From Sarocladium kiliense (lineage: Eukaryota > Ascomycota > Sordariomycetes > Hypocreales > Sarocladiaceae), in NCBI GenBank assembly GCA_030734395.1, contig JAUZTG010000017.1:744001-808000 (forward strand): DNA of 64,000 bases, read 5' to 3'. A program made the position numbers and the translations under genes. A model generated the notes under the pieces. That model saw nothing but the letters and a program-made list of their open reading frames with translations, was not told where the DNA came from and did not search any database. This document shows, one piece after another, positions 21,223 to 32,175 of the stretch (position 1 is the stretch's first letter; every line of letters starts with the position of its first letter).

Positions 21223-21691
21223 GATGAGGTGCAGATGTACGTCAGCCTTTCGTTTGCTGAGTGCCGGAAGTTGTCGTAAGGTTGAGAAGTCTGAGGCTTT
21301 GGTGGGGGGTGGAGGGGCTGCCTTAGTATGAGGCTTGCTGCTAGCAACGCTTAAGCGGGGTGTGGGTGACGATCGCCAAACAACTGGGAGCTTGCGTCTC
21401 CAACTCCAAGGTCCAGGGTCCTCTTCATCCTTTCCCCAACATCCACGTCACCCAAAGTCCGTCGCCTACAAGCGCAGCACCGTTTCATCACGGTCTAGCT
21501 CGGAAATCAGTACCTGTAACTTGTGCGACACGAATCCCAGCTTATTGACGACAAAAAGATCGACACAACCCTCGTCGTCATCACAACCGCTGCTTTCATC
21601 GGCATCATCGATCATGATTCGCGCATAGCCGAGGCGTGATCCTCCACCTGGCGCCGACTACGAACTCAGTGAATAGCTTCTAGAACACACA
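21223..21691. promoter_or_regulatory. Bidirectional promoter region between GON7 and HbrB
   Basis: The 469 bases lie between two divergent start codons (21222 minus, 21692 plus). Short plus-strand frames inside it have no family signature and probably belong to the HbrB leader. No specific transcription-factor site is claimed. Confidence 0.55.
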
Positions 21692-24292
21692 ATGCAACCT
21701 CCACCGCGGTCGCAAGCCCGCGCTCCGGGTAGCTTCTCTCCTCTCCCTGGGGCAGCCTCCCATGGCGCACCATCAGCTCCCACCCGACCACCACCTCCCC
21801 GTCGAGTCGAGTCCTCCGAGAGTGACGATAGTAGCAGAATGGCACCGCCGCCACCGATCAATGTCAATAAGGCCCGCTCGGCGCGTGATGGCTCGCCAGT
21901 AACGCCGATATACACTCAATTCGCCAACTCGAGTACCGCGAGCTTAGGGCAGCATCAGAACTTCTCTCGTCCTGGTGGCGGTGCTCCTTCTGGAGGGAGG
22001 TCTGGCGCGGCTGCAAGTTCGCCGCTACTCAAGGGCCATTCGAGGAAACATTCGGCTACACAGGGCCTGTTTGAGCCCACATTGCCTTCGACGAGCACAT
22101 CGAACCTGTCGCATGTCTCCGGGCCGAGCTCCTCCTTGACCGCCAGCCAGATTGCGGCGCAGGCTGCGATCATGTCCCATCAGAACAGTCAACAACAACA
22201 AAATCAGAATCAGCAGCAGCAGCAACAGTATCAGAACCAACAACATGGCTACCAACAATATCAACAGCAGCAGCACATTCGTCAACGATCACAGACCGTT
22301 CCGTTTCCGGGTGATGCCTACGAAGGAGTGCGACGAGGGAGCGGGAGCAAGGGACCTGTCAGTCCGCCTACATTGAGTCTGACGGAAGCCAGTGCGCCTC
22401 GTGAGAGTGCTTTCACACATCATGGATCACACCAAGCCGACAGGCCAACTGGAGGTTCTCATTCATTGGCAGCCACCGCAGCAGCAAATGTTGTCTTCCC
22501 ACGATCTGGGCATAACTCGCCAAGAGAGCCTTCAGTATCGCCACAACCATTCCCTTCGATGCCTCCACCTCCAGTTCCCCCGATGCCAGAGAAGCAGAGC
22601 CGATCCGAAAAGGCGAAGGCCAAGCTGTTCTCGCGGCCCAGTAAGATTAGCACGAAGGGCGAATCGAAGGAGAAACCCCTACCAAGCCCTGGAAAGATCG
22701 GAAGCGCGTTGTCAGCCCTTCAGCGAGGGAACTTCAGTACCAGCAGCCTCTTGGACTCGAGCAGCCATTCTATGTATAACCTGAACAACTCTTCTTCTGC
22801 GACAATCCGCGCCGTGGAAACTCCGACGGAGGATCGTGGAAAGGAAAAAGAGCGGAAACACCATTTCTTGTCCCGACAAAAGCATAAGCTCAAAGATGAA
22901 TATCACCTGCCTCTGTCATCTGCCGCTAGCAACTCTCTGCCTACGGATCCAAATGCCCCAAGCAGTCTCTACAATTTCAATATACCTGCCAGCCCAGGAC
23001 CAAACTCTAGTGGTTTCGTTAAGGCAAAAAAGGAGAAGAGGCTTGGGGAGCGATCAGACAGTCGACTGGACAACGAGTCGACCTTGGGCAGCCAGTCGGA
23101 CTGGCCAGGGCCAAGCAGCCTGCCTTCTCTCTCACAGCAATCGTCATACATGTACGACCCTGTGGACCCTAGTAAACTAGGACTGCACAATCATATGACT
23201 TTGGATGACGCTTGGCCTTATCTCAAGGCAAAGCTGCTGGTCATCTTCGAGGGAGAAGACCTTCGCTTGCCTGTCGAAGATTTCAACCGCGTAGTACAGA
23301 TGCATATACAATATTGCATCCACAAACGATCCCCGTATAGCATGCTCGAGGACCTGAGGGATCTTTTGGCAGCCGGTTTCTCCTCCTTGGATAGGACTCT
23401 GCGGAACGCCCCGGAAGATCGCTTCATTCCAACATTGGTGGAGCTGTGGCTCTTCACGTTTACCTCTATCCTACCGTATATCCAGGCGGTATTCCTCCCC
23501 CTTGACCTGGAGGTGTCCGGGTGTGGTACGATCATGTCCCGCGAACAGGCCCGAGATTTCTGGGGCGGAGTGATATCATCTACTGGAAACAACAGACAGC
23601 AGAAAGTGGCCCCTGCTGCGACTGTGCTCGATGTCAGGAGATTGGTCCTGGTTGCGTACAGGGATATCGTCATCCTACCTCGCTACGACACACTGAAGAC
23701 CATCTTCTCACGTCTTTCACTGGAGTTCTTGCCAGCTTCACTGGCAAATATGGCGCTTGCTTCACCACCACCTGAAGCTGCGGCACTCTCCACATCACCC
23801 TCTGAATCGTTCTCATCAATGGCTCGTCCCGGGACAGCCATGTCTCTCGACCCATCTCTCGCCTCCTACAATTCCAACTCCTCAACTCTGCTTGGCGACG
23901 GCTCCGCAGGCGGACGAAGCCGCGCCATCAGCAACGTTAGTTTCGGCAGCCACGCTAGCGACGGGGTTCTCCGACCGTTTACACCTGGGTCTGGTGCTGG
24001 CGGCAGTAGCAGCGTTCAGCAAGTCCTCGGCAGTGTACGGGAGCAGAACGTTGAGGACTCGAAGCAGGTGACTGATATGGTGGGAAGAATGTTGCAGTGT
24101 ATGAGTGTACTGTCGAGTTTGGGAGGAGGTGACAATGAGCGGGAAGAGAGTAACCAGGCCAGGATGGAAGAGTTGTGTAAGATGTTGAAGCTGAACTGGC
24201 TTGGTAGGGGAAGGACAGGAAGGAATAGGAGAGGTATGGTTGGTGGGAGGGTGAAGAGAGAGGAGACGAGGGAAGAGGTCAGGGTGTCGTGA
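21692..24292 (+). CDS. HbrB: HbrB/Bit61-family TORC2 subunit (PRR5/Protor-like)
   Basis: One uninterrupted exon encodes 866 residues. The conserved HbrB domain lies at about residues 505-680 (WPYLKAKLLVIFEGEDLRLP, then LRDLLAAGFSSLDRTLR, LPYIQAVFLPLDLE and RRLVLVAYRDIVILPRYDTL). The first 500 residues are low complexity, with Pro-, Ser- and Gln-rich stretches (a Gln/Asn tract at about residues 168-195), and the C-terminus is Ser/Gly-rich with a basic end. Members are accessory subunits of TOR complex 2, related to yeast Bit61 and animal PRR5; the founding Aspergillus gene was linked to hyphal branching. The start ATG follows a CACACA leader. The promoter is shared with GON7. Confidence 0.92.
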   Translation: MQPPPRSQARAPGSFSPLPGAASHGAPSAPTRPPPPRRVESSESDDSSRMAPPPPINVNKARSARDGSPVTPIYTQFANSSTASLGQHQNFSRPGGGAPSGGRSGAAASSPLLKGHSRKHSATQGLFEPTLPSTSTSNLSHVSGPSSSLTASQIAAQAAIMSHQNSQQQQNQNQQQQQQYQNQQHGYQQYQQQQHIRQRSQTVPFPGDAYEGVRRGSGSKGPVSPPTLSLTEASAPRESAFTHHGSHQADRPTGGSHSLAATAAANVVFPRSGHNSPREPSVSPQPFPSMPPPPVPPMPEKQSRSEKAKAKLFSRPSKISTKGESKEKPLPSPGKIGSALSALQRGNFSTSSLLDSSSHSMYNLNNSSSATIRAVETPTEDRGKEKERKHHFLSRQKHKLKDEYHLPLSSAASNSLPTDPNAPSSLYNFNIPASPGPNSSGFVKAKKEKRLGERSDSRLDNESTLGSQSDWPGPSSLPSLSQQSSYMYDPVDPSKLGLHNHMTLDDAWPYLKAKLLVIFEGEDLRLPVEDFNRVVQMHIQYCIHKRSPYSMLEDLRDLLAAGFSSLDRTLRNAPEDRFIPTLVELWLFTFTSILPYIQAVFLPLDLEVSGCGTIMSREQARDFWGGVISSTGNNRQQKVAPAATVLDVRRLVLVAYRDIVILPRYDTLKTIFSRLSLEFLPASLANMALASPPPEAAALSTSPSESFSSMARPGTAMSLDPSLASYNSNSSTLLGDGSAGGRSRAISNVSFGSHASDGVLRPFTPGSGAGGSSSVQQVLGSVREQNVEDSKQVTDMVGRMLQCMSVLSSLGGGDNEREESNQARMEELCKMLKLNWLGRGRTGRNRRGMVGGRVKREETREEVRVS

Positions 24293-27109
24293 TATGTGGC
24301 TGGGACAACTTATATGGCGTAGTTGGATCGAATCTCATGAATCTGATATACCAAGGCTACATCAAGGTTGCAAGTGGGTCCCGATGGCAATCGTGGCATG
24401 CTTCACATTGAGACGCATTCACACAAGAGCGACATAGACCAGGGAGTTCTGACAAATTCATTGTATTCATATTATTCATGGATGGCATGTCCGCATTGAC
24501 CGTTCTGTCGTCAAGTCATAATTGGAAATCTATGAGATACTTGTTCATGTTAGCACTCAATGCTGGCAAGGCAGGTTGTGAGGTTTGCACATGACAAAGG
24601 AAAAGACGGTTCGATATGATCAGACATCCAAGGAAGATATAACCCTCATCTGTTCCTACTTAGGCTCGTTGGAACTCGAGTGGAAACTGCGAATTGCGTG
24701 GAAACTATCATCATGATATCGAGCGAAGCTTATGAAGGCTCGTCGGGGAGGTGCGAACAGAAAGACAGGTATGAAAACCAGGTCGGGCAAAGTGCCGTGC
24801 TGAGAACGTACCTTACGAGTCTCGAGAAAGATTAGGCCGACAGTGTCGAGTGGCAGTCGTCGTGGAATAGTCCTGTTGATCATGCCATGTTAGCGAGATG
24901 TGCTAGAACATAAGATGATTCTCATCAAGTGCGTTTCGCAAATGTGCAAGAAGAGTCAGACAAAGATACTGGCAAGTAACAGGCTCCGTGCGAAGGGAGC
25001 CCGAGACAGACTAGCTTTCTTCATGGTCGATTCGGTTGGGAAAAGAAGAACTTTACAGAATGTCATCATTCGAGAGGGAGGGCAGGCAGAAGCCGTGGTG
25101 CGAAAAAAAAAAATGTGCGATGAGAGCAAACGAAGAGGGAAGCTTACCTGTTCCTGATATACTGAGAGCTGTGCCAGATCAGTTTAGAAACGAGGGAGGG
25201 TATAGCATGCTTGCAGAGTCTGCCCGCCTCGCCGAAATTGAGCAATGGCAGCGGCAGAAGCTGCAGCTGTTGAGCTCGAGAAAGAGCTTGGAGGTGAAGT
25301 TTTGGGAAGAAACGCGAGGAAGCGCGGTTCAGCTCTTGATATAGTACACATGTGGGTCGGTCTTCGAAAAATTCGATCGCTGTACGACATCACGTGATAG
25401 AACCGAGGAGGGTCATTTTAGCTGCCGGGAGCCAAGACCCTGGCGCCCGCGTCGAGAGATGCGAATCGACGCCCAAACAACAGCACCAGGACTACGTATT
25501 ATGAAATAATAGATAGTATCCAAGGAGAGCAGCCTCCCGCGATGCCTTCTGGTAAATCCAGAAGCCGAAAATAATACCGCTCGTCTCTGAAAAGCACATG
25601 TTACTTGTGCCTAAGGCTGCCAGATGAGGCTGTCTAATTGGCAAAGCGCATCTCAGAGTGGAGCCAATTTGCTCTCTTTATTGCATAGCGCCGATACGAC
25701 TTGCTTCTAGCCCGAAGCGGTGATGCAGCCCAGCCACCCTTTTTCGAGTCTGCCTGCAAGAAACGCGACCCCTTTACAGCGGTACTATGCGTAGACTGAT
25801 AGCCGAGATTTCTAGCGCCCCGGATATCGCATTATCCACTGCTCGTGGGCTGCAGGTGTGATTCCCCCCTGCTTGGACTCCCCTCTATTGCCCGTTCCCG
25901 TGAAGCCGTCTCGCCCACCAGCAACAGAAAGCAGCGAGTTGCAGTCGATCTCTGGTGGACTGGTGCAGGGTGACAAAAAGAAGCCGACACGCCTTTTCTG
26001 GTTGTCACAGTCCTTCTGTCTGATATTTCCCGTATTGCCTGGGGGATTTGCAGGTACCTTACACCACTGGCACGCGTCTGGTCGCTTCCCGTTTGCTTTT
26101 CCGCCGCCTATTCTACTCGTGTTTGCCTTTCAGATTCTCACCTCTTTCACTCTCTTTGTGTGAGAAGACAAGCGCTTCCTGGTGGGTTCATGTTCACCGC
26201 CTGCTCAAGGTTAGGCTGGGTTCGTTTTGTCAGAAGCCCACATACCTCGCCCAGCGGCCTCTCCCTACTGCGCAGAACCAGCAAAGTGCCACCTTAGCAC
26301 AAGGCTTTTGCTCCTAAAGGGGACCACCAGAAACCGACAAGGGCCTTTTCCCTGCTCCTCCTGCTGCTCGTCGGGCCCTGATCGACACCACATCCGTCCC
26401 AACTACGCATCGCTGCATCCACGCGCGATAGAGGCATAAGGATCCGTTCGTTACGCGCATCCTTACTCTCCGGCTTCGCAGGCAGCAAACCTTGGAAAAA
26501 CTCTGTGTTCGAGAAAATCTCGCTTTGGAACCTTCTGCTGCTGGTCGCACATTGCCACAACGTTTCTTCCACGGCCCGTGACGTGCTGCGCTGTTCTCCG
26601 TGTCTAGCCCACTGTGAGAGCCACTACCCGTCGACCACCACCCCCCCGTCGTCTCAGAATTTTGGCACCCTGCATCACCGACGGCGCCTCACACCTCTCT
26701 CGCTCTCTGTCGGACCACTCCCATCATCACCATCACCACACGGCTCGCACCTCGCCCGTCTGATGCGCTGTGTCCTTCGTCGCGCTTCGTTTCGATCCTG
26801 AGTTCCATCCCGACTGTCGATCTCCATCCGTCCACGACTTCTCATCGACGCTGTCTATCAGTGACGGGACCCCCGTACCCCCACAAACTATCGCATTCTC
26901 GCCGCGACGCCTCGCAGTTTCCGCCGGATTCTGGACAACCACCACCACCCGACCGGCGCGCGCGAACGACCCTGACGCGACCACGCCGAGTGTTGGCATA
27001 CATCCTGTGATTCTCTGAGAGCCTCGGTCAACCAACGCATGCGCATGCAACGAGTCTCTCAATTGGTCGTCGACATCCACCCCGTGGGTAGCCGGCGGAG
27101 CACCTAGCG
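24293..27109. other. Long stretch without a confident coding gene; splice-like signals on the minus strand; long leader of PtaB
   Basis: No open frame here has a recognisable product. On the minus strand three well-formed splice signals are present: CAGGAACAG/GTAAGC near 25150, GATCAACAG/GACT near 24872, and a GTAAGGTACG donor near 24818. These suggest a spliced minus-strand transcript between about 24650 and 25400, possibly non-coding or encoding a short protein. From about 25850 to 27109 the plus strand is pyrimidine-rich with frequent CCAC and CTCT tracts, which looks like a long promoter and 5' leader for the PtaB gene. Fungal developmental regulators often have such leaders. Confidence 0.4.
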
Positions 27110-29660
27110 ATGATGGCGACGAGTATGGGGCCCGGCTTCCCAGGGCATGCTGCGATGAACCACCCTGGCATGGCCGTCCACCCGATGGGCCCTGGTATGC
27201 CTCAGAATGCAGGTCAACAAGGCGCGCCTGGTGGTGGCATGCCTCATCAGTTCGGCGGCCAGGTCGCCGTCTCTGGCCCTGGAGGACAAGTCAACCCTGC
27301 CATGATGGGTGGCATGCCGCCAGGCGCGAACCCGAATGCTCACGCGATTCAACACTTAAGTCCGGCTCAGCAACAGATGTTCCAGCAGCAGCAGCAGCAA
27401 ATGCAGGGTCAGTGTACGTTTTTCTTTGGCCAGCCCCCGACCCTTCGCGGCTTCCCTGCCTTATCCTATGTTCGCGACCAGGTACTAACATGATATGTGA
27501 CCAGTCCACCCAAATATGGCAGCAGCGATGCGCCAACAGCAGGCGCTACTGCAGCAGCAGCAGGCACAGCGACAGGCCCTACTGGCACAGCAGGCTTTTC
27601 AAAGCAATATGCAGGCTGGCATGCCCATGGGATTGCAGATGAACGCTCAACAGGTGCAGCAAATGCATCACATGCGGCAACAAGCTGGCAGGCTGGGACC
27701 GGTAAGTCAACCCATATCCGCTATGAAGGCAGAATGTCGTTTGTAACTAAGTTCTTATAAGCAGGCACAACATCCCCAGGTTCAGCAACAGATGCTCGCC
27801 CAGCAGCTGGCACTCCAGCAGCAACAGCAGCAACAGCAGCAGGCTCAACATCAACAGCAGCAGCAACAGCAGCAGCAGCACGCACAACAGCAGCAGCATG
27901 CTCAGGGACAGCCGCAGCAAGGGGGTCCGAATCCTCAGATGGCCGGTGGCCCGAACCCCGGTCAACAAATGCACCCAGGCATGGCCAGTATGCAACAGCA
28001 GGGTCAGATGGGTGGGCAGCCAGGACCGCAAGGCCAGCAGCCCCAAGGCCAACCCGGGCAACAACCCCAAGGCCAGCCTCAACAACAGCAAGGGCAACCT
28101 CAGCCTCAGCAACCTAGCCAGCAGCAACCCCAGCAGGGACAGCAACAGACATCCCAGGCAGGTACTCCTGCCAATACTGGCGGACAAACTCCATCACAAA
28201 CGCCTGCCCCCGCGCCGGCACAACCACACCACCCACCACAACAGCAAGGCCAGCAACAGCCTCCTCAACAACACCCCCAGGCCCATCCTCAGCAGATGGG
28301 TCCACAGCAAATGACCGCCCAGCAGATACACATGGCGAACCTGATGCAGCAGCAGCAGCAGCACCAAAGGAGGGAGGGAATGAAGGGCCAGTGCTTGCTG
28401 AAGCTCATGCAATTCGCTGAGCATCTCAGTTGCTTCCCTGTATGTTATTCACTAATCCGTCTTCAGTATACAATTACTAACAGTCCGTTAGGGCCCGAGG
28501 GGTAAAGACGATCTCTCGTACTGGACTGCCTTTGTCTACCGTTTCTTCTCGCCCAACGGTGTTTTCCGACACTCTTTACATATCGCAGACAGCGAGGACT
28601 CTACCGACAAGCAGTACGAGATCGCGTTCCCGGCGATCGCACGATACTTCCATACTCACTTCGAGAGCGGCGTGAAGAACATGCAGTTGATCCTAGACAA
28701 GGGCATCAGCGATAGACCGTTGCCGAATGACTCCCATCTCATCGAGAACTCGAAAGCTAGCATCGTGTACTGGTTCGAGACAGGGTCACATGTAAGCTTT
28801 GAACCGCACCTTCCTTGTGAAGACAGATGGCTAACTGTTTCCAGCTCGTTGCCACCGGCACATTGCGAGCCCAATTCGATGCTGAGCAGAAGCTCGAGCT
28901 CCTTGAGTTCATCACCCACAATAATGAGGAGTACGTAGCTCGCCGACAGGTCATCGATGCCGCCAAGCCCGCACATGTCTGGATGAAGGAGTGGCACAAA
29001 CTCAACTCATCGGACGCGAAAGGTTCCCCGGAAATGTCTAAGAAGGGCAAACAGAAGCAGCTCAAGTCGCCACAGTCACACCCACCGGAAGTTCTCTCTG
29101 ATATCCCCGACTCAGCAGTCAACAGCAAGGGAGTTACAGCTGCAGTCCATCAGTTTCTTGAAATTGTCGAGGTCATGGGCCAGATGAACCCTTTGTTCAA
29201 CTACTGCTACTCAAACCCTGAACTCGGCCCGTACTCCGCACTCGAGCAATACGTCTCGACACAGATCAACGGCGTTCAGCCCCAAGTCAATGGTCAAATG
29301 CAGCAAGCTCCACGGACCCCAAGCTTTGGCCAGTTCCAGATGGGAGCCAGCCCTGCAGCGGCACACATGGCTCTCCCTGGCGCGGGTTCACCCCACGTTG
29401 GGGCCAGCCCAATTCCTGGACAGATGCAAGCACCACCCATGCAGATGCAGCAGAGCCAGCAGGGCACCAGCTCAAGTGGACCAAGCGCCAACACGTCACC
29501 AGCGTCGAACAAGCGAAGGCGGCCGTCCACCGTCAAAGTTGAGGACGATGGTTCTGGAGCTCCCACACCAGCCGGAACAGGCGCGCAGGTCAACGGCAGA
29601 GCGACCAAGCCCCCCACACCAAGGATGAATAAGAGGGCCAAGGTCAGCCAGCAGTCCTGA
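27110..29660 (+). CDS. ptaB: LIM-domain-binding transcriptional coregulator (PtaB/LDB1-like)
   Basis: Five exons, 27110-27407, 27505-27701, 27765-28439, 28492-28791 and 28845-29660, encode about 761 residues. The N-terminal half is Met/Gly/Gln-rich with several long glutamine tracts (residues about 90-360). The LIM-binding (LDB) region begins around residue 375 (GQCLLKLMQFAEHLSCFP, then RGKDDLSYWTAFVYRFFSP) and runs through RQVIDAAKPAHVWMKEWHKL. The C-terminus is Pro/Ser-rich and ends in a basic KRAKV motif. Family members (Aspergillus PtaB, yeast Mfg1, animal LDB1) pair with Som1/Flo8-type factors to control adhesion, development and filamentation; the nucleus is the expected site. Two start codons lie side by side (27110 and 27113). 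The first intron has a GTCAGT donor. Confidence 0.9.
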
Positions 29661-30659
29661 TTCCTGATTCAGCGCAGTCCTGACCTGGTTGGGTGATTGT
29701 TCTATTTTCGTGTTAGCATGGCGGCGTTTGGTCTGCGATGTTCTTGTTTAAAGGCCCCTGGGAGTTGCCAAGGCACATTTCATTGGGAGTTCCGATGGTT
29801 ATTGCGAGCATCCATGAGCCCTCCGTTTCCCTTTTCCATCTACTCTTCCGCCAGGCATCAAATTCGCGAACTGTTCTAGGCCAGATCTTTACTGCGCTCG
29901 CTGGCCCACTACTCGATCCAGTTGAAGTCGCAACATATCTTGGGCACCTTGGCAACGGACCAAAGCGGCTTGGCTTACTGATGGATGCGAATATCTTCCC
30001 CATTTCTCGGTTTCTTGCGCTACTCCTGACGGATCTCCATGTCAATGGATCCTGGCGGAGACGATCCTCTAATTTTCCTACATGGCGGGCCCCCCTTTCC
30101 AAAGAAAAGAGTTCTTCATTGTTATCTTGATGGCCTCACTGCCTGGCGGTTGGTTCGAAGCCTCTCTCTAATCGCTTGCTGTTGTCATAGTCGTTGTCTG
30201 CTTCTTTCGCAGATTCCCCTGTTCCTTGTTCGTCCCTTTACCAATCCGCATCTTCCGTGCTTTTTTGTTTTTTTCCTGCCTCTGCTGTTGGTCAAACTTT
30301 TGGGTATGTGGGAAACGTTTAACAAAAACATCAACCACGTCTGTTTTCATTGTTTTATGTATGATAGATGGTGGGGATGAAGCGATGAAATGGGATTTAC
30401 TACTATGGGATTTGTTCTATGCAATGGGTCTTATGATGTGAAGCTGTGAACATGGTTGTTGATGGGATTGAAGGGCCCAGAGGGCCTCTACCGCCGGTTC
30501 ACTTCCCGATCGAGCCGAGAGGTCTACAATTTGACGATGACCACCCGTGCGGTCGGCCTTTGTTCCGTGATCCTGGACTTGCGAGCCAGTGTACACCACG
30601 CCCATCCAACCTGCCATCTAGCAGTAACACCGCTTATAGGGACGTTGTGCATCCGTCTC
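29661..30659. other. Intergenic, no supported gene
   Basis: The region follows PtaB and precedes the first small helical-protein gene on the minus strand. Overlapping frames on both strands around 29713-30130 have no family character. T- and C-rich stretches at about 30180-30310 may be the PtaB 3' untranslated region. Confidence 0.45.
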
Positions 30660-30899
30660 CTACCCGCACTCCTTGAGAAACTCCTGTAATTCCCCCTTAG
30701 CTTTTGGTATCTTCTCCCCTTTCAGCTCATCGATGGTTTCTAGTAGATGGAACATATGCTTCATGACTTCCTCAACACATTTGGGTTCAGAACAGTAGAG
30801 AATCTCACTTGTTTGTATGAAGAGTGTCTCGTAGAACCGAAGGTCGGCTTCGTAGTCTTGGACCTTCTGCTGAAGGATCTCTCGCCGGGTTAGCGGCAT
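30660..30899 (-). CDS. Small helical protein, paralogue A of a three-gene cluster
   Basis: A single exon encodes 79 residues (MPLTRREILQQKVQDYEADL onwards). It is predicted to be helical with a coiled-coil-like first half and an IPKAKGELQEF motif near the end. Ungapped over about 66 residues it aligns with the protein at 31921-32175 with about 17 identities, including a Y..xL...Y pattern, a P..V pair and the final [IL]P.A..EL..F. No known domain is recognised, and there is no signal peptide or membrane segment. It is divergent from paralogue B, 454 bases away. Its function is unknown. The alignment with its neighbours supports it as a real gene. Confidence 0.6.
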   Translation of the reverse strand: MPLTRREILQQKVQDYEADLRFYETLFIQTSEILYCSEPKCVEEVMKHMFHLLETIDELKGEKIPKAKGELQEFLKECG

Positions 30900-31353
30900 C
30901 TTCGCTACTGCGTATGTAAGGGATTATAAACTTGATGGAGGATCTAGTGGTGGAGGAGAGGAGCTTCGAAGGAAGGTGTCGACCCTGAAGCGTTCCGGAG
31001 CTGCGCCTCCACGAGGTGTAGTCGTTGCACTGTAACAGTCGCGGCGACCTGCTGTGGTTCATGTTGGCGAACAGGTTATGTCCATACTGAATTATCACGT
31101 TATATTGAACACCCTCTCCAGGTGAAGATAATGAATGCACATCCGCTCGTGACTATCTGCTCGGTACATGTCGTGACTCAGAACGCATCGCAAACAGCTT
31201 CAACGCAAAAGGCGGACAACATGATATAAATGGGCCTCGTTGGCTCGTGCATCTAACCCGGATCTCTTCTTGAAAGCCTCACCTTCGACAGTTCATTTCT
31301 ACCCAACTCTATCCTTAACCTGTGACATGGTTTAGTACCCAGCCTAGCTCGTT

Positions 31354-31653
31354 ATGGCTTCACCAAGCCTACAGCTCCTGGATGAGGAAAGCCGCCAGCT
31401 GCAAAAAGCTTTCGACAATCTCGAAGTGCAGCTTATTGAGTATGAGAGGCTATTGAGGCAGCTGCTTCCCTTAGTGGACTCGAATGATGCAAATGTTTTG
31501 TTGGCAAATAGGGAAGATTTTCGCAGGATCTTTGATGATATGGATCGGATCCAGCTGATGGAATTACCCAGAATCCAGGCGAAGCTCAAGGTCGTCCGGA
31601 AGCAGGTGGCGGAGGAGGAGCGCAAGGCAAAGGAGGCAAATGGGGAGATGTGA
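31354..31653 (+). CDS. Small helical protein, paralogue B of a three-gene cluster
   Basis: A single exon encodes 99 residues (starting MASPSLQLLDEESRQ). The core aligns ungapped over about 66 residues with the protein at 31921-32175 with about 16 identities, among them LxxA, QL..Y, the final LP and L. The sequence is rich in Leu, Glu, Arg and Asp with heptad-like spacing, so a helical hairpin or coiled coil is likely. An extra Lys/Glu-rich tail (RKQVAEEERKAKEANGEM) follows the shared core. It is not recognised as a known family. It runs in the same direction as paralogue C, 267 bases downstream. Confidence 0.62.
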   Translation: MASPSLQLLDEESRQLQKAFDNLEVQLIEYERLLRQLLPLVDSNDANVLLANREDFRRIFDDMDRIQLMELPRIQAKLKVVRKQVAEEERKAKEANGEM

Positions 31654-31920
31654 AACACGAATACTAGTCGACGTGTAACCTCGATGGGCGTACGGATCCT
31701 ACTGAGGGTGAGTCAGATGACTTGAAGAATGGAAGAAATCTATGCGTCGCGAAGGGCTCGCTGCATTGAATCAAGTCAACAAGCTCGGTTATTCTTTGGC
31801 ATAATGTCCGAGCTGGAATACCTATAGGCCACAAAGTCCTGAGCATGCCTAAACTCCAGCTCAACTTGATCTTCTTTCATCAACGTAGCAATTCCCGCCC
31901 ACCCCATTGACCACGAAGTC

Positions 31921-32175
31921 ATGGTTTCTGAAGACGAAGAACTTCGTAATCTCAAGCAGGCAGTTGAGCATTATAAAGGGCAGCTTTCTCGGTATTCCGA
32001 CATGAAGAGGCAGATAGAGGCGCTCTTGCAGACTCGTGATCCCGAGCTGGTCGCTAAAGCTCAGGTGGAAGGTCCGAAGATTGACTTTGTGATTAGCAGT
32101 ATCCAGAATCATAAGCTGCCGTCGGCTGAGGCTGAGCTCAGGTTCTTTGAGCAACGGCAGAGTGCTTCCAAGTAG
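31921..32175 (+). CDS. Small helical protein, paralogue C of a three-gene cluster
   Basis: A single exon encodes 84 residues (starting MVSEDEELRNLKQAVEHY). It shares the core pattern of both neighbours: an L..AV..Y...L..Y first helix, an R-D-P-E-L-V turn, a second helix and a KLPSAEAELRFF end. It has no signal peptide, transmembrane segment, cysteines or catalytic motif. A role as an oligomerising or adaptor protein is a guess only. Its codon use and composition look like ordinary coding sequence of this genome. Confidence 0.62.
   Translation: MVSEDEELRNLKQAVEHYKGQLSRYSDMKRQIEALLQTRDPELVAKAQVEGPKIDFVISSIQNHKLPSAEAELRFFEQRQSASK

Noticed and set aside
24900..25344. Overlapping plus-strand frames of 85 and 102 codons with charged composition
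   Set aside because: The clear splice signals in this stretch are on the opposite strand, and the frames overlap each other without family signals.
30140..30380. 113-codon frame with a hydrophobic stretch after PtaB
   Set aside because: T-rich composition typical of a 3' untranslated region; no family match.
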